A stretch of DNA of 64,000 nucleotides from Streptomyces sp. NBC_00376 (GCF_036077095.1 NZ_CP107961.1:186001-250000); one strand, 5' to 3'; shown: positions 1 through 12,864, numbered from the stretch's first letter. Program-made: numbers and translations. Notes: generated by a model from the sequence alone, not told the origin.

Positions 1-36
1 CCCCGATGGGCATGGTCTGCTACCTCTCCTTGGTGT

Positions 37-1062
37 TCAGCGGTCCGGAGTGTTCAGCGGGCCGGGTGCCGAGCTCTGCAGCACCTGGCCGCCGCCCGGC
101 CGCGACGCGCGCGACCTCCGGTGGTCGATGTGTACGAAAATCCGCTGGAGCCAGCGGTCAGCGCCGTCATAGCGCGGCTGGAACGCGTTCCGGCCGTGCA
201 ACGCCATCCGGTTGTCGACCAGCGCGAGGTCGCCCGGAGCCAGCAGGAGCTCCTGGTAGCTGTGGTCGACCGCCTTCTCCAGCAGGAGCAGAGCGTCGGC
301 CGCGGTGTCGTCCAGCGCCGTCGTGCTGCTGAAATCGACCGTCAGATCCGGGTCGTCGACGCTGCCGGTCAGGACACCGCGCGGCTCCTCGCTGCCCGGC
401 GGCATGGCGAACGACGCCGGTGCGGCGATCGTGAAACGCGGCTCGTGCAGGATCGCCCGGACCGGCTCCGGGAGCAGCGGCACGATGCGGCGGACCGACG
501 CTATGCGCAGCTTCGCCACGTTCGCGTGGTCGTTGCGCACACACATCAGGCCGACGAAGTCCGGACGCAGCGGGTGGAAGGCGTTCTCCGTGTGCATGTT
601 CAGCTTGGCGGAGCCCGCGTTGCCCTGGAAGCTCTCCATCCCGGGCACCGGCACCACGTCCTGCACCAGTGCGCCGGACTTCTCCTTGTCGAAGGCGACC
701 ACCTCGCCCAGAGCCATGCCGATGAGGGCGAGAGCCGCGGCCGGCACCGTGACGGTGCGCTGCACCGAGCCGGCTACGGACGGCGTGGCCGGTGTCTCGC
801 CGTGCGCATGCTGCGGCAGGTTGCGCAACAGCAGCATCGCGTCGGTCCCCGGATCCCAGGTGAACTCCCGCAGCCGGGCCCGCAGCCTGGACGGCAGCTC
901 GCTCGACAGCGAGCGCGCGGCGGCGATCCAGCGGGGGTCGTCGATCAGACGGGGAGCCGTACCGGACAGTTCTTCGGCCAGGGCGGTGAGTTCGGCTTTC
1001 TCCGCATCGTCCAGGTGCAAGACCGGATCGACGATGCTTGCCACCTCCGTATGGGAAGACAT
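37..1062 (-). CDS. TauD/clavaminate synthase-like Fe(II)/2-oxoglutarate dioxygenase
   Basis: A 341-residue protein of the TauD/clavaminate synthase-like superfamily, which uses iron(II), oxygen and 2-oxoglutarate to hydroxylate or desaturate small molecules. The metal-binding HxE motif is seen as NMHTEN (His157, Glu159), and the distal His is in ALHGRNAF (His289). The Arg-containing RWLQRIF stretch that follows would bind the 2-oxoglutarate carboxylate, so the site looks intact. The start ATG has a GGAG four bases upstream. The gene is divergent from the MqnA-like gene across a 381-bp region holding a perfect palindrome, which suggests co-regulation with the polyketide cluster. A tailoring hydroxylation is the likely job; substrate unknown. 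Amino-acid beta-hydroxylases share this fold, so an amino-acid substrate is possible. Confidence 0.82.
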   Translation of the reverse strand: MSSHTEVASIVDPVLHLDDAEKAELTALAEELSGTAPRLIDDPRWIAAARSLSSELPSRLRARLREFTWDPGTDAMLLLRNLPQHAHGETPATPSVAGSVQRTVTVPAAALALIGMALGEVVAFDKEKSGALVQDVVPVPGMESFQGNAGSAKLNMHTENAFHPLRPDFVGLMCVRNDHANVAKLRIASVRRIVPLLPEPVRAILHEPRFTIAAPASFAMPPGSEEPRGVLTGSVDDPDLTVDFSSTTALDDTAADALLLLEKAVDHSYQELLLAPGDLALVDNRMALHGRNAFQPRYDGADRWLQRIFVHIDHRRSRASRPGGGQVLQSSAPGPLNTPDR

Positions 1063-2358
<1,296 letters not shown>

Positions 2359-2403
2359 CAGGGGTTCAGCCCCCGTATCCGGGCGGATCAAACTGTCCGC
2401 AAC

Positions 2404-2418
2404 ACTCCGGACCGGAGT
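2404..2418. promoter_or_regulatory. 15-bp palindrome upstream of PKS 1
   Basis: Arms ACTCCGG and CCGGAGT flank a single A in the 149-bp gap between the MqnA-like gene and PKS 1. It may be an operator or a small hairpin in a shared transcript; the sequence alone does not decide. Confidence 0.3.
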
Positions 2419-2507
2419 CCGCCGCTCGTGTGCGAGGCCAAGAGGGTGCACGCGGTCCAAGCGGGCCAAGGCCATGAGGGGCCGAATCGAGAGACGGATA
2501 TGGTGAC

Positions 2508-5500
2508 ATGCTGCGTGCCGAGCTGATCCGCCCATTCCCTGAAATTCTGCGGGGGCACGCCGAACGGTCCGCCGGGAAAACGGCATTCCGCGACGCGCGC
2601 AGGGCCGTCACGTACGCAGATCTGGAGCAGCGCACCGGTCGGCTCGCCGGACACCTGGCGGCCCTCGGGCTCGAACCCGGGGACCGTGTCGTGATCCTGC
2701 TCGGCAACCGTGTCGAGACCGTCGAGAGCTACCTCGCGGCGATCCGCGCCGCGGCCGTGGGCGTCCCCGTCAACCCGCACTCCGCCGACACCGAGCTCGC
2801 CCACATCCTCGCCGACAGCGGCGCCCGCGCCGTCATCACCGACCCGGCACATGTCGACCAGGTCCGGCGCGCGGGGACGGGTGGGGGCGCCGGGAGTGCT
2901 GGTGAGCCTGGTGCGGCCGGTGGTCCCGGTGGTCCCGGTGGTGCTGGGGGCGCTGCGAGTGCTGCCGGCCGGGCGCCTGTTCTGGTCGTCGTTCCGGACA
3001 CCGCCTTCCCGGAATCCGCCGTTGGACCCGGCACCGTCTGCTACGAGACGCTCGCCACCACCGAACCCGTCACCCCCGCCCGGGACTCCCTCGGTCTGGA
3101 CGACATCACCTGGCAGCTGTACACCTCCGGAACCACCGGCAAACCCAAAGGTGTGCTCTCCACCCAGCGGAGCGCCCTGTGGTCGGTCGCCGCCTCGTAC
3201 GCGCCGATCGCGGGGCTGTCCGCCGAGGCCCGGGTCGTCTGGCCGCTCCCGCTCTTCCACAGCTTCTCCCACATCGCGTGCGTCGTCGGCGTGACCGCCG
3301 TCGGTGCCACCGCCCGTATCCTCGACGGCTTCTCGGCCGAGGACGTCGCGGCCGCCGTGCGCGAGGAGTCCGCCACCTTCCTCGCCGGCGTCCCGGCCCT
3401 CTACCAGCATCTGGTCGACGCCGCCGACGGACAGTCGCTCCGGGGCACCGGACTGCGCACCTGCATGGTCGCCGGCGCCATCACGACCGCCGCGCTCCAG
3501 ACGGCCTTCGAATCGGCGTACGGCGTACCGCTGCTCAACCTCTACGGCAGTACCGAGGCCTGCGGCGCCATCACCATGAACACCGCCACCGGCCCCCGCG
3601 TCGAGGGCTCCTGCGGCCTGCCCGTCCCCGGCCTCGACGTACGACTCGTCGACCCCGACTGCGGACGGGACAGCGCGCCGGGCGCCGAGGGCGAGATCTG
3701 GGTCAAGGGCCCCAACGTGATGGCCGGTTACCACAACCGGCCCGAGGCCACCGCCGAAGTCCTCACCGACGGCTGGTACCGGACCGGCGACCTCGCCCGC
3801 CGCGCTCCGTCGGGCCACATCACCATCAGCGGCCGACTGAAGGAACTCATCATCCGTGGTGGGGAGAACATCCACCCCACGGAGGTCGAGGACGTCCTGC
3901 GCGCCCTGCCCGGCGTCGCCGACGTCGCCGTCACCGGGAAGCCGGACACCGTCCTCGGCGAAGTTCCGGTTGCCTTCCTCGTGCCCGGCCCCGGAGGACT
4001 GCCCGCCCCCGCCGAACTCCTCGCCGCCTGCCGGACCCACCTCTCGTACTTCAAGGCCCCGCACGAGTTCCACGCCGTCGCCCGGATCCCCCGTACCGCC
4101 TCGGGCAAGATCACCCGCCACGCCCTGCTCGACCACCCTGCGCGCCTGTTGGCCGCGTCCACCGCTGACAACGTCCTCCACCGCCCCCGGTGGTCCCCCC
4201 TCCCGGCCACGTCCGGCGGCGGCCGGACCGCAGCGCAGGGGAGCTGGGCGGTGCTCGGAGGGGGTGGGGCCGGGCCGGCACCCGTATCCGGGCCGGCACC
4301 CGTATCCGGGCCGGCACCCGTATCCGGGCCGGCACCCGTATCCGGGCTGGTGTCCGCGCTGCGGAACGCCGGGTCCACCGTACGGACCCATCCCGATGCG
4401 GCCTCGCTCATCGCCGACCTGGCCGGCGGTGCCGCGGCGCCCGACCGGGTCCTGCTCCTGCCCGTCGCGCACAGCGATCCGGTCGCCGTCGTGGACGAGT
4501 TGACCGGAGCGGTCGACGAACTCCTCGCGTGCGGCGCCCTCCAGGCCGCCCGACTCGTCGTGGTCACCCACGGCGCGGTGTCCACCGGCCCCGGAGACCC
4601 GCTCCACGACCCGGCCCAGGCAGCGGTACGCAGTGCCCTGCGCACCCTCGACGACAGCCACCCCGGCCGCTGCACCCGCATCGACCTGGAAGCGGCCGCC
4701 CCCGAGGACCAGGAGCTGCTCGCTCTCCTCGACGCCGTCGACAGCGGCGTCGGCGAGGGAGCCGTCCGCCACGGCCGGGTTCTCGTTCCCGGACTGCGCG
4801 ACATCCCCCACATCGGGTCCGGGACATCCTCCGACAGCCCACTCGACCCCCGGGGCACGGTCCTGGTCACCGGCGCCGACGACCCGGCCACGGCCGACCT
4901 CGTTCGTCACCTCGTCAATGCCCACGGAGTACGACGCGTCCTGCTGCCGTACACCACCGAGGAGCACACGGCGACGGCCCTGAGCGCCGAACTGGCGGAC
5001 ACGGAAGCCGAGATCACCGCCATCGCCGTCGACCCCGCCGCCGTCGACCCCGCAGACCCGGCTGCTCTCGCCACCCTGATCCCGCACCCACTCTCCCTCG
5101 TGGTGCACACCCTCCCCGCCGGGCTGCGCGCGGCCGTCGACACCACCCTGCCCCTCCAGCACATCGCCGGGCCCGCCCGCCTCCTGCTGATCGCCCCGCC
5201 GGGCACGGATCCCGCCGCCGAGGCCTTCGCGCGCGCCTTCGCAGCCCAGCGCCACGCACGCGGCCTGCCCGCTCTCGCCCTGACGATCGGAGCCGGCCTC
5301 ACGGGCCGCGCACGCACGGCCGCGCTCGATGCCGCACTGCTGCTCGACGACGAACACTGCCTCGTCGCGGACCCCGAGGCCACTGCGGCGGCCGAGCCCG
5401 CGCCGCAGTCCGCCGCACCCGAACCCGCAACCGTCCGGCGACTGCGCGACGAGCTCGTGGGCCAGAGCGAGGATGAACAGCTGCGAAGCCTCCTCGAACT

Positions 5501-8500
5501 CGTCCGCACCGAAGCCGCCGAGGTCGCCCAACTGCCCACGGCACACGAGATCGAGCCGGACCGGGCGTTCAAGGACCTCGGCTTCACCTCCCAGGCGGCC
5601 GTCCGGCTCCGCAGCCGCCTCACGGCCGCCACCGGCCTCGTCCTCCCGGCCACCCTGGCCTTCGACCACCCCACACCGGAAGCCGTCGCCCGCCACCTCC
5701 ACACACTCCTGACCAGCGCGGACACGAGTATCGGTACGGGCCTCCCGGGCACTTCGACGGAGCACACCACCAAGGCCAGTGTTACTTCCGACGAGCCGAT
5801 CGCGATCGTCGCGATGGCCTGCCGACTCCCCGGCGGCATCGCATCACCGGACGACCTCTGGAAGATGGTCACCGACGGCGGCCACGGCATCACGCCCTTC
5901 CCCGAGGACAGGGGCTGGGACCTGACCGCCCTCTACCACCCCGACCCGGAGCACCCGGGCACGATGTACGTCCGCGACAGCGGATTCCTGCACGACGCCG
6001 CCGAGTTCGACGCCCACTTCTTCGGCATCAAGCCACGCGAGGCACTCGCGATGGACCCGCAGCAGCGCCTTGTGCTGGAGACCTCCTGGGAGACCCTGGA
6101 GCGCGCGGGCATCACCCCGCGCTCCCTTCGCGGTACCCGGACCGGCGTGTACGTCGGCCTCATGAACCACGACTACGCCGACGACATCGGCGCCGCCCTC
6201 GGCGCGGCCGAGGGATACGTGTGCACCGGCACCGCAGGCAGCGTCGCTTCCGGCCGCGTCTCCTATGTCCTGGGCCTGGAGGGCCCGGCGGTGACGGTGG
6301 ACACGGCCTGCTCGTCGTCGCTGGTCGCCCTGCACCTGGCGGCCCAGGCGCTGCGGGCGGGGGAGTGCGACCTGGCACTTGCGGGCGGTGTGACCGTCAT
6401 GGCGGGGCCCGGCTCGTTCATAGAGTTCAGCCGCCAGGGCGGCCTGGCCGCCGACGGCCGGTGCAAGCCGTTCTCGGACGACGCGGACGGCACCGGCTGG
6501 TCCGAGGGCGTCGGCATGCTCCTCGTCGAGCGCCTCTCCGACGCCCGGCGCAACGGCCATCAGGTGCTGGCGGTCGTTGCCGGCTCGGCGGTCAACCAGG
6601 ACGGTGCGTCGAACGGTCTGACCGCCCCCAACGGTCCGTCGCAGCAGCGGGTGATCCGCCAGGCCCTTGCCAGTGCTCGGCTCTCGGGCGATCAGGTCGA
6701 TGCGGTCGAGGCGCACGGTACGGGTACGAAGTTGGGCGACCCGATCGAGGCGCAGGCGTTGTTGGCCACGTATGGGCAGGATCGCCCGGAGGGGCGGCCG
6801 TTGTGGCTGGGTTCGTTGAAGTCGAATATTGGTCATACGCAGGCTGCGGCGGGTGTCGCTGGTGTGATCAAGATGGTTCTGGCGATGCGTCATGGTGTGC
6901 TGCCGCAGACTCTGAATGTCGGTGTGCCTTCGTCGAAGGTGGACTGGTCGGCGGGTGCGGTGGAGTTGCTGGCGGAGGCGCGGGAGTGGCCGGAGGTGGG
7001 CGATCGTCCGCGTCGGGTTGGTGTGTCGTCGTTCGGGATCAGTGGGACGAACGCGCACGTGATTTTGGAGCAGGCGCAGGAGGAGGCGGCGGTCGAGCCT
7101 TCGGTTGTCGGGTCTGTGTTGCCGGTGGTGCCGTGGGTGCTGTCGGCGAAGTCTGAGGAGGCGTTGGCGGGTCAGGCGGAGCGGTTGCTCGGCCTGGTGG
7201 GTGCTGCGTCGGCGCTGGATGTGGGTTACTCGCTGGCCGTGACGCGTACGGCGTTCGAGCACCGTGCGGTGGTGGTCGGTGAGGACCGTGAGGCGTTGCT
7301 GCGGGCGGTGTCCGAGGGCCGGTCGGTGCCGGGTGTGGTGCGTGGCGCTGTGCGGGGTGGTCGTTCGGCGTTCCTGTTCTCGGGTCAGGGTTCGCAGCGG
7401 GCCGGGATGGGCCGTGAGCTGTACGAGGCGTACCCGGTGTTCGCCGATGCGTTCGATGCGGTGTGTGCGGAGTTGGACCGGCATCTCGACCGGCCGGTCA
7501 GGGATGTGGTGTTCGGTGGGTCGGAGCTGATCGACCAGACCGTGTACACCCAGGCCGGACTCTTCGCTGTTGAGGTTGCGCTGTTCCGGCTGTTGGAGCA
7601 CTGGGGTGTCACCCCGGACTACCTGCTCGGCCACTCGATCGGTGAGCTGGCCGCTGCGCACGTGGCGGGTGTGTGGTCCCTGGAGGACGCGGCGGCGCTG
7701 GTCGCGGCGCGGGGCCGCCTCATGCAGGCACTGCCCACCGGCGGAGCCATGGTCGCCGTCCAGGCCACCGAGGCAGAGGTCCTGCCGCTGCTGGTCGATG
7801 GCGTCTCGATCGCCGCTCTGAACGGTCCGGATTCCGTCGTCATCTCGGGTGACGAGGACGCCGTACTCGCCATCGCATCCGGCTTCGGGAAGACGAAGCG
7901 GCTGCGGGTCAGCCACGCGTTCCACTCGCCGCGCATGGAGCCCATGCTCGCCGAGTTCAAGACCATCGCCGAGAACCTGACCTTCCATGCACCGCGGATC
8001 CCCATCGTCTCCAACCTCACCGGCGAGGTCGCAGGAGAAGAGCTGCTGACGGCCGGCTACTGGGTGGACCACGTCCGCCAGGCGGTCCGTTTCCTCGACG
8101 GCGTACGGCAGTTGGAGGCCCAGGGCGTCACGACGTACCTGGAACTCGGCCCCGGTGGAGTGCTCTCCGCGATGGGCCAGTCCTGCGCCACCGACGACGA
8201 GGCCGGCTTCGTACCCGCCCTGCGCAAGAACCGCGCCGAGGCCGAAGCGCTCGTCGCTGCTGTGGCCGAACTCCACGTCCGGGGCCGGGCCGTCGACTGG
8301 ACGGCGTACTACGCCAACACCGGCGCCCAGCGCACCGATCTGCCCACCTACGCCTTCGACCACCAGCACTACTGGCTGGTGTCCTCAGGCCATTCCGCTG
8401 GGGATCCTGGCAATCTCGGCCTCGAATCGGCCGGGCACCCGCTGCTCGGTGCAATGACCGAGATGGCCGGTGCCGGCTTGGTCCTCTTCACCGGGCGCCT

Positions 8501-11237
8501 TGCTGCCACCTTGCACCCCTGGCTCGCCGATCACGTCGTCATGGGCACGCGGCTCGTCCCGGGTACCGCCCTGGTCGAGTGGGCCCTTCACGCGGGCGAG
8601 CGTGTGGGTGCCGTAGTGCTGGAGGAGCTGACCTTGCAGGCTCCGCTGGTCCTGCCCGAACAGGGCGCCGTAGTCGTGCAGATCGCCGTGGAGGCCCCGG
8701 CGGAGGATGGGCGGCGTGTCGTCCGCGTCCATTCGCGTGCCGCCGCCGACATCGGTGGCACCTGGGTTTCGCATGCCTCGGGTGTGCTGGCGGACGCCCC
8801 GGTGGCGGACGTCGAGTCGCTCACGGACTGGCCGCCCACCGGGGCCGTCGAGGTCGAGGTCGATGCGGTCTACGAGGAGCTCGCCGGACTCGGCCTGGAG
8901 TACGGGCCGGCCTTCCGCGGCCTGCGCGCCCTCTGGCGGCGTGGCGACGAGATCTTTGCCGAGGCGGCCCTGCCGGAGGCGCTGCGCGGCGCAGCTGACG
9001 GCTTCGGGCTTCATCCCGCGCTCATGGACGCCGCCCTGCATCCCATGGGCCTGGGCACCAGTGCCGGGCTGCCCTTCGCCTGGAGCGACGTACGGCTGCA
9101 CGCGGTGGGTGCCGAGCGGCTGCGGGTGCGGATCACCCGGACCGGTGATCCGGCCGACCCGGAGAGTCCGGGCGCCTCGGTCGTGCTCGCGGACGGTACG
9201 GGTGCTCCCGTGGCCTCCATCGGCTCGTTGGCGCTGCGGCCCGTGACGCGGGAGCAGCTGGCGGAACGGAACCACGGTTCCGGCGGAGGTGCCCGATCCC
9301 TGTATCGGATCGGCTGGAGCCCGCTGGACGCGGCTCGGCCGGCCGCCGGCGCGACTGCGGAGGTCGATGTCATCGAGGTGCCGGGCCCGGCCGGCGGTGT
9401 GGACGTTGTGGCCGACGTTCACCACCGGGTGACGCGGGCCTTGGAACGGTTGCAGGTGTGGCTGTCCGAGGAGCGCCCCGAGGGCGAGCGGGTGGTCGTG
9501 GCCACTCGTGGTGCCGTTGCGATCGAGGGCGAGGAGGTGCGGGACCTCGGTGCGGCGGCTGTGTGGGGCCTCGTACGTGCCGCCCAGTCCGAACACCCCG
9601 GCCGCATCGTTCTCATCGATACGCACCACGAACATGATCATGATCAGGACCGCAGTCACGTTCAGGACCCGGATCCCGATCTGGGCGTGCTCGTCGCCGT
9701 CGGAGAGCCGCAGCTCGCCGTGCGCGGCCGACAGCTCCACGCCGCCCGTCTGATCCGGACGGCCCCCACCGGGACCGATGACGCCACCGCCGGGCGCCCG
9801 GATGTCGAGGGCACGGTCCTCGTCACCGGTGCCTCCGGTACCCTCGGCGGCCTGATGGCCCGGCACCTCGCCGGAGCCTGGGGTGCGCGGGATCTCGTCC
9901 TGGTGAGCCGGCGCGGCGCGCAGGCACGGGGTGCGGCCGAACTCGTCGCCGAACTGGAAGCCCTCGGCGCCTCGGTCCGTTTCGAGGCGTGCGATGTGGC
10001 GGACGGGCAGGCCCTCGCCGCGCTCGTCGGCGGAATACGCGCCACGGGCCGGCTCGCCGGTGTCGTGCACACCGCGGGCGTCCTCGACGACGGGGTGTTC
10101 GGCTCGCTGACCGGGGAGCGCCTCTCGGGTGTGTTCCGCCCGAAGGTCGACGCGGCCTGGCAGTTGCACGAGCTGACCGCGGACCTGGACCTCTCCTTCT
10201 TCGCCCTGTTCTCCTCCGTCTCCGGCGTGGTCGGGCAGCCTGGCCAGGCCAACTACGCGGCGGCGAACACCTATCTGGACGCGCTGGCGCAGTACCGCAG
10301 GGCCCGAGGGCTGCCTGCCACCTCCCTCGCCTGGGGGCCGTGGGCCGAGGGCGGCATGTTCGGGAGGATGAGCGAGGCCGACGTACGACGGCTCAGGCGG
10401 TCCGGAATGGTGCCGATGTCGTCGGCCGAGGGGCTGGAACTGTTCGACACCGCTGTTGCGTCCGGTGAGCCCGCTGTCGTCCCTGTCCTGCTCGACCTGT
10501 CCGAATGGCGCCGTGCGGCCTCGGATAGTGGCGTCGTCCCGCACCTGATGCGGTCGCTCGTACGTGTCACACCGCGACGGGCCGCGAACGACTCGGGCGT
10601 GTCTGCGCCGGAGGAGTCGCTGTGGACCCGCCTGGAGGCGCTCGCCCCGGAGGAACGCCGGGGTGCCATGCTGGAGGTCGTCACCACGGAGGCGGCCGCG
10701 GTGCTCGGCCACGCGCCCGGGTACCGGATCAAATCGCAGCAGACCTTCAGCGAACTGGGCTTCGACTCCCTGACGGCCGTCGAGCTCAGGAACCGGCTCG
10801 GTGCTGCGACGGGCCTGCGGCTGCCCCCGACGTTGATCTTCAACTACCCGACGGCCGAAGCCCTGGCCGCTCACATCCTCGGCCTGGCGGCTCCGGCCGG
10901 TACCGGCACTGGTGCCAGTACCACCCCGGCACCGGCCGATCCCGGTGCGGAACTGCACCGACTGGAGGCGGCGTTCGCCGCGCTCACCCCGGAACGGGTG
11001 CGGGAGCTGGCCCCCGACAGCGAGGCGATGGACGAGGTGGCGGACCGTCTGAAGGCTCTGGCATCGCAATGGCGCGAGGCCCGGGAGACGCTCGCCGCCA
11101 TGGCGGAGAACCCCGACGCACCCGATGGGCCCCACGGAGCCGACGGGGCCGGCTCGGAAGACATGCGTGAGGAGCTGGACTCCGCGACGGACGACGAGCT
11201 GTTCGCCTTCATCGACCAGCGCTTCAGCGCCTCCTGA
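2508..11237 (+). CDS. Type I PKS 1: loading module (CoL-KR0-ACP) plus module 1 (KS-AT-DH-KR-ACP)
   Basis: A 2909-residue synthase. Residues 1-548 are an acyl-CoA-ligase-like domain with [11 protein letters not shown] (205), GSTE (347), YRTGDL (424) and the catalytic Lys534 of [10 protein letters not shown]. Residues ~560-970 look like a decayed KR: TGADDP replaces the NADPH loop and the Ser/Tyr/Asn catalytic set is missing. The loading ACP has Ser1028. Module 1: KS (Cys1268 in VDTACSSS), AT (Ser1710 in GHSIGE, HAFH at 1803, so malonyl-CoA), DH (His2009 in [10 protein letters not shown], Asp2174), KR (Ser2570, Tyr2583, LDD motif, B-type) and ACP (Ser2754). There is no ER, so a trans alkene is predicted. 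The tail from ~2830 is a docking domain that should hand over to PKS 2. The ligase start implies a free carboxylic acid starter, plausibly the MqnA-like product. Confidence 0.93.
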   Translation: MLRAELIRPFPEILRGHAERSAGKTAFRDARRAVTYADLEQRTGRLAGHLAALGLEPGDRVVILLGNRVETVESYLAAIRAAAVGVPVNPHSADTELAHILADSGARAVITDPAHVDQVRRAGTGGGAGSAGEPGAAGGPGGPGGAGGAASAAGRAPVLVVVPDTAFPESAVGPGTVCYETLATTEPVTPARDSLGLDDITWQLYTSGTTGKPKGVLSTQRSALWSVAASYAPIAGLSAEARVVWPLPLFHSFSHIACVVGVTAVGATARILDGFSAEDVAAAVREESATFLAGVPALYQHLVDAADGQSLRGTGLRTCMVAGAITTAALQTAFESAYGVPLLNLYGSTEACGAITMNTATGPRVEGSCGLPVPGLDVRLVDPDCGRDSAPGAEGEIWVKGPNVMAGYHNRPEATAEVLTDGWYRTGDLARRAPSGHITISGRLKELIIRGGENIHPTEVEDVLRALPGVADVAVTGKPDTVLGEVPVAFLVPGPGGLPAPAELLAACRTHLSYFKAPHEFHAVARIPRTASGKITRHALLDHPARLLAASTADNVLHRPRWSPLPATSGGGRTAAQGSWAVLGGGGAGPAPVSGPAPVSGPAPVSGPAPVSGLVSALRNAGSTVRTHPDAASLIADLAGGAAAPDRVLLLPVAHSDPVAVVDELTGAVDELLACGALQAARLVVVTHGAVSTGPGDPLHDPAQAAVRSALRTLDDSHPGRCTRIDLEAAAPEDQELLALLDAVDSGVGEGAVRHGRVLVPGLRDIPHIGSGTSSDSPLDPRGTVLVTGADDPATADLVRHLVNAHGVRRVLLPYTTEEHTATALSAELADTEAEITAIAVDPAAVDPADPAALATLIPHPLSLVVHTLPAGLRAAVDTTLPLQHIAGPARLLLIAPPGTDPAAEAFARAFAAQRHARGLPALALTIGAGLTGRARTAALDAALLLDDEHCLVADPEATAAAEPAPQSAAPEPATVRRLRDELVGQSEDEQLRSLLELVRTEAAEVAQLPTAHEIEPDRAFKDLGFTSQAAVRLRSRLTAATGLVLPATLAFDHPTPEAVARHLHTLLTSADTSIGTGLPGTSTEHTTKASVTSDEPIAIVAMACRLPGGIASPDDLWKMVTDGGHGITPFPEDRGWDLTALYHPDPEHPGTMYVRDSGFLHDAAEFDAHFFGIKPREALAMDPQQRLVLETSWETLERAGITPRSLRGTRTGVYVGLMNHDYADDIGAALGAAEGYVCTGTAGSVASGRVSYVLGLEGPAVTVDTACSSSLVALHLAAQALRAGECDLALAGGVTVMAGPGSFIEFSRQGGLAADGRCKPFSDDADGTGWSEGVGMLLVERLSDARRNGHQVLAVVAGSAVNQDGASNGLTAPNGPSQQRVIRQALASARLSGDQVDAVEAHGTGTKLGDPIEAQALLATYGQDRPEGRPLWLGSLKSNIGHTQAAAGVAGVIKMVLAMRHGVLPQTLNVGVPSSKVDWSAGAVELLAEAREWPEVGDRPRRVGVSSFGISGTNAHVILEQAQEEAAVEPSVVGSVLPVVPWVLSAKSEEALAGQAERLLGLVGAASALDVGYSLAVTRTAFEHRAVVVGEDREALLRAVSEGRSVPGVVRGAVRGGRSAFLFSGQGSQRAGMGRELYEAYPVFADAFDAVCAELDRHLDRPVRDVVFGGSELIDQTVYTQAGLFAVEVALFRLLEHWGVTPDYLLGHSIGELAAAHVAGVWSLEDAAALVAARGRLMQALPTGGAMVAVQATEAEVLPLLVDGVSIAALNGPDSVVISGDEDAVLAIASGFGKTKRLRVSHAFHSPRMEPMLAEFKTIAENLTFHAPRIPIVSNLTGEVAGEELLTAGYWVDHVRQAVRFLDGVRQLEAQGVTTYLELGPGGVLSAMGQSCATDDEAGFVPALRKNRAEAEALVAAVAELHVRGRAVDWTAYYANTGAQRTDLPTYAFDHQHYWLVSSGHSAGDPGNLGLESAGHPLLGAMTEMAGAGLVLFTGRLAATLHPWLADHVVMGTRLVPGTALVEWALHAGERVGAVVLEELTLQAPLVLPEQGAVVVQIAVEAPAEDGRRVVRVHSRAAADIGGTWVSHASGVLADAPVADVESLTDWPPTGAVEVEVDAVYEELAGLGLEYGPAFRGLRALWRRGDEIFAEAALPEALRGAADGFGLHPALMDAALHPMGLGTSAGLPFAWSDVRLHAVGAERLRVRITRTGDPADPESPGASVVLADGTGAPVASIGSLALRPVTREQLAERNHGSGGGARSLYRIGWSPLDAARPAAGATAEVDVIEVPGPAGGVDVVADVHHRVTRALERLQVWLSEERPEGERVVVATRGAVAIEGEEVRDLGAAAVWGLVRAAQSEHPGRIVLIDTHHEHDHDQDRSHVQDPDPDLGVLVAVGEPQLAVRGRQLHAARLIRTAPTGTDDATAGRPDVEGTVLVTGASGTLGGLMARHLAGAWGARDLVLVSRRGAQARGAAELVAELEALGASVRFEACDVADGQALAALVGGIRATGRLAGVVHTAGVLDDGVFGSLTGERLSGVFRPKVDAAWQLHELTADLDLSFFALFSSVSGVVGQPGQANYAAANTYLDALAQYRRARGLPATSLAWGPWAEGGMFGRMSEADVRRLRRSGMVPMSSAEGLELFDTAVASGEPAVVPVLLDLSEWRRAASDSGVVPHLMRSLVRVTPRRAANDSGVSAPEESLWTRLEALAPEERRGAMLEVVTTEAAAVLGHAPGYRIKSQQTFSELGFDSLTAVELRNRLGAATGLRLPPTLIFNYPTAEALAAHILGLAAPAGTGTGASTTPAPADPGAELHRLEAAFAALTPERVRELAPDSEAMDEVADRLKALASQWREARETLAAMAENPDAPDGPHGADGAGSEDMREELDSATDDELFAFIDQRFSAS
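4272..4343 (+). repeat. Four tandem 18-bp repeats in the PKS 1 linker
   Basis: Four exact copies of GGGCCGGCACCCGTATCC encode a repeated GPAPVS hexapeptide between the ligase and the decayed KR. The phase is preserved, so copy-number change would alter linker length without frameshift. Confidence 0.9.
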
Positions 11238-11266
11238 AAGACAGAACGGCAGGAGAGAACGACAAA

Positions 11267-11300
11267 GGGCCTGCCCCGCCGTCCGCGGCGGGGCAGGCCC
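11267..11300. terminator. Bidirectional hairpin terminator between PKS 1 and DUF5988 gene
   Basis: Two perfectly complementary 15-bp arms (11267-11281 and 11286-11300) enclose a TCCG loop, placed just after the PKS 1 stop and before the stop of the convergent DUF5988 gene. No T-run follows, as is common in Streptomyces. Confidence 0.8.
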
Positions 11301-11325
11301 GAAGGGGGCCGACGTGCGTGGTGGG

Positions 11326-11586
11326 CTACTCGGCGATCTTGGTGCGGCCGACCCACTGGAAGGTCTTGGGGCCCGGCCCGATCCCGGTGCCGGCTTCGAC
11401 TGCGACGTCGAGGGGCGTGTAGTGCTCGTACCCGTTGCCATAGCGGATCTTGATCTTCTCGTCGGAGAAGATCACCTCGTTGTTGTAGTCGGCCAGATTC
11501 ACGGTCCCGGAAAGGTCGACAGGCCCTCCTTCGAGTCGGACGGGGTCCTTCGCCGTATCGGCGGAGATAGCGATGATATTTGGCAT
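11326..11586 (-). CDS. DUF5988-like small protein
   Basis: An 86-residue protein of unknown function that I place in the DUF5988 type. It has LEGGPVDL near residue 18, a central KIRYGNGYEHY stretch, and a C-terminal FQWVGRTKIAE. A GAGAGGTG ribosome-binding site precedes the ATG at 11586, so this is the start. A second member of the family occurs at 46897-47103 with the same LEGGP, GYEH and W-x-x-RT landmarks. It is divergent from the cluster regulator over a region with TAGGGG motifs, suggesting a regulatory or accessory part in the polyketide cluster. No signal peptide or membrane segment is visible. Confidence 0.72.
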   Translation of the reverse strand: MPNIIAISADTAKDPVRLEGGPVDLSGTVNLADYNNEVIFSDEKIKIRYGNGYEHYTPLDVAVEAGTGIGPGPKTFQWVGRTKIAE

Positions 11587-11649
11587 GGGAACACCTCTCG
11601 TCTCGATTTCGATTCTTCTTCGGGCACCCTGTTCCGGGCACCCCTGATT

Positions 11650-11684
11650 CCCCCCTATAGGGGGCCAGGGATTTGAGTAGGGGG
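11650..11684. promoter_or_regulatory. Putative TAGGGG operator cluster before the LuxR-type regulator
   Basis: A perfect 14-bp palindrome CCCCCTATAGGGGG (11651-11664) is followed by TAGGGGG at 11678-11684. It sits between the divergent DUF5988 gene and the regulator gene, so it could mediate autoregulation. Confidence 0.5.
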
Positions 11685-11781
11685 CACCCTCTCCTGATCT
11701 CATGAGGGTAACTGTCGTTAATTCATATGCCGTTCGGATCGGAATCCCGGACGCCGGAAAAGGCTGGAAGGGGATCTTCTG

Positions 11782-12864
11782 GTGGAAACCTTGGGGATAG
11801 ACGCCCGAATGCAGCCCGTGTACCGCGCGCTCCTGGAACGGAACGGCCGGCGGGCGGCCGAACTCGCCGACTGTCTCGGCCAGGAGGAGGACAGCGTCGA
11901 CGAGGCGCTCGGCCGCCTCGCCGAACTCTCCCTGGTCCGCCGCCTGCCCGGCAGCCCCGCCGTCTGGACCGTCGTCGCACCCGAGCTCGGACTGGGCGCC
12001 CTCCTCGCCCGCCAGGAGGCCGACCTCGCCCGCCGCGCCCACGAGGCGCACGAGAGCCGTGCCGCCGTCATGTCGCTGCTGGCGGCCAACGAACCCCGCC
12101 GCACCGGGACCGCCGACGCCGGAGTCACCCGCCTCCGAGGCCCCGAGGAGATACGGCTCGGCCTCGACCGGCTGTTCCGCCAGGCTGCCGGGGAGATCGC
12201 CTGCGCCCTGCCCGGCACCTCCGGACTCCAGCACGTCCTGCAGGGCGAACCCGACACCGCCGAACGAGCCCTGGCCCGTGGCGTCCGTATCCGCGCCCTG
12301 CACCTCACCGGCGCCCGCAACAGCGCGACCCGCAGCGCGTACGGCCGTCGGCTCGCCGACTGCGGCGCCGAGATCCGGACCGCCGCGACCGTACCCGTAC
12401 CCCTGACCGTCGTGGACCGCTCCGTCGCCGTCGTGCAGAGCACCCCGGACGACGAGACGGGCACGTCCGGCGCCGCCGAACTCGTGACTTCCCCGATCCT
12501 GGTGACCGCCCTGTACGCCTTGTTCGAACGCGAATGGGCTGCGGCGCTGCCCGGCGGCGTACAGCCGCAACGGCGCGAGAACGGGCTCAGCGACCAGGAA
12601 CACGCGCTGCTCGAACTGCTCTGCGAAGGGCTCACCGACGAGATGGCCGCCCGCAGGCTCGGCGTATCCCTTCGGACCGTCCGCCGCACCATGTCCGACC
12701 TGCTCACCCGCACCGGCGTCAGGAGCCGGTTCCAGATCGGCGTGGTCACCGGCGCCCGCGGCTGGACCGACGCCCCGTGCAGCGGCCTGCGCGCCGTACC
12801 GGGCCCCCGCCCGGCCTCGGACGGAGCCCCGGACGGGGCCTCACCAAAGCGCCGGACCGCCTGA
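11782..12864 (+). CDS. Cluster regulator: TrmB-like N-terminus with LuxR-type DNA-binding C-terminus
   Basis: A 360-residue one-component regulator. The N-terminus (residues ~8-60, RALLERNGRRAAELADCLG and following) resembles a TrmB/winged-helix module. The middle contains an EEIRLGLDRLFRQA-type region seen in this regulator class. Residues ~270-330 are a LuxR-type helix-turn-helix with LSDQEHALLELLCEGLTDE and ARRLGVSLRTVRRTMSDLL. The GTG start lies behind a GGAAGGGG stretch. It is the only DNA-binding regulator inside the PKS cluster (37-35018), so pathway-specific control is likely, perhaps through the TAGGGG sites. No receiver domain is visible. Confidence 0.8.
   Translation: METLGIDARMQPVYRALLERNGRRAAELADCLGQEEDSVDEALGRLAELSLVRRLPGSPAVWTVVAPELGLGALLARQEADLARRAHEAHESRAAVMSLLAANEPRRTGTADAGVTRLRGPEEIRLGLDRLFRQAAGEIACALPGTSGLQHVLQGEPDTAERALARGVRIRALHLTGARNSATRSAYGRRLADCGAEIRTAATVPVPLTVVDRSVAVVQSTPDDETGTSGAAELVTSPILVTALYALFEREWAAALPGGVQPQRRENGLSDQEHALLELLCEGLTDEMAARRLGVSLRTVRRTMSDLLTRTGVRSRFQIGVVTGARGWTDAPCSGLRAVPGPRPASDGAPDGASPKRRTA

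Noticed and set aside
4260..4345. CRISPR or recombination site in PKS 1
   Set aside because: Contiguous 18-bp copies are in frame and encode GPAPVS; no spacers.
2388..5765. 1125-residue minus-strand open frame opposite PKS 1
   Set aside because: It is antisense to conserved ligase motifs, is Gly/Asp-rich without family features, and reflects the codon bias of the real gene.
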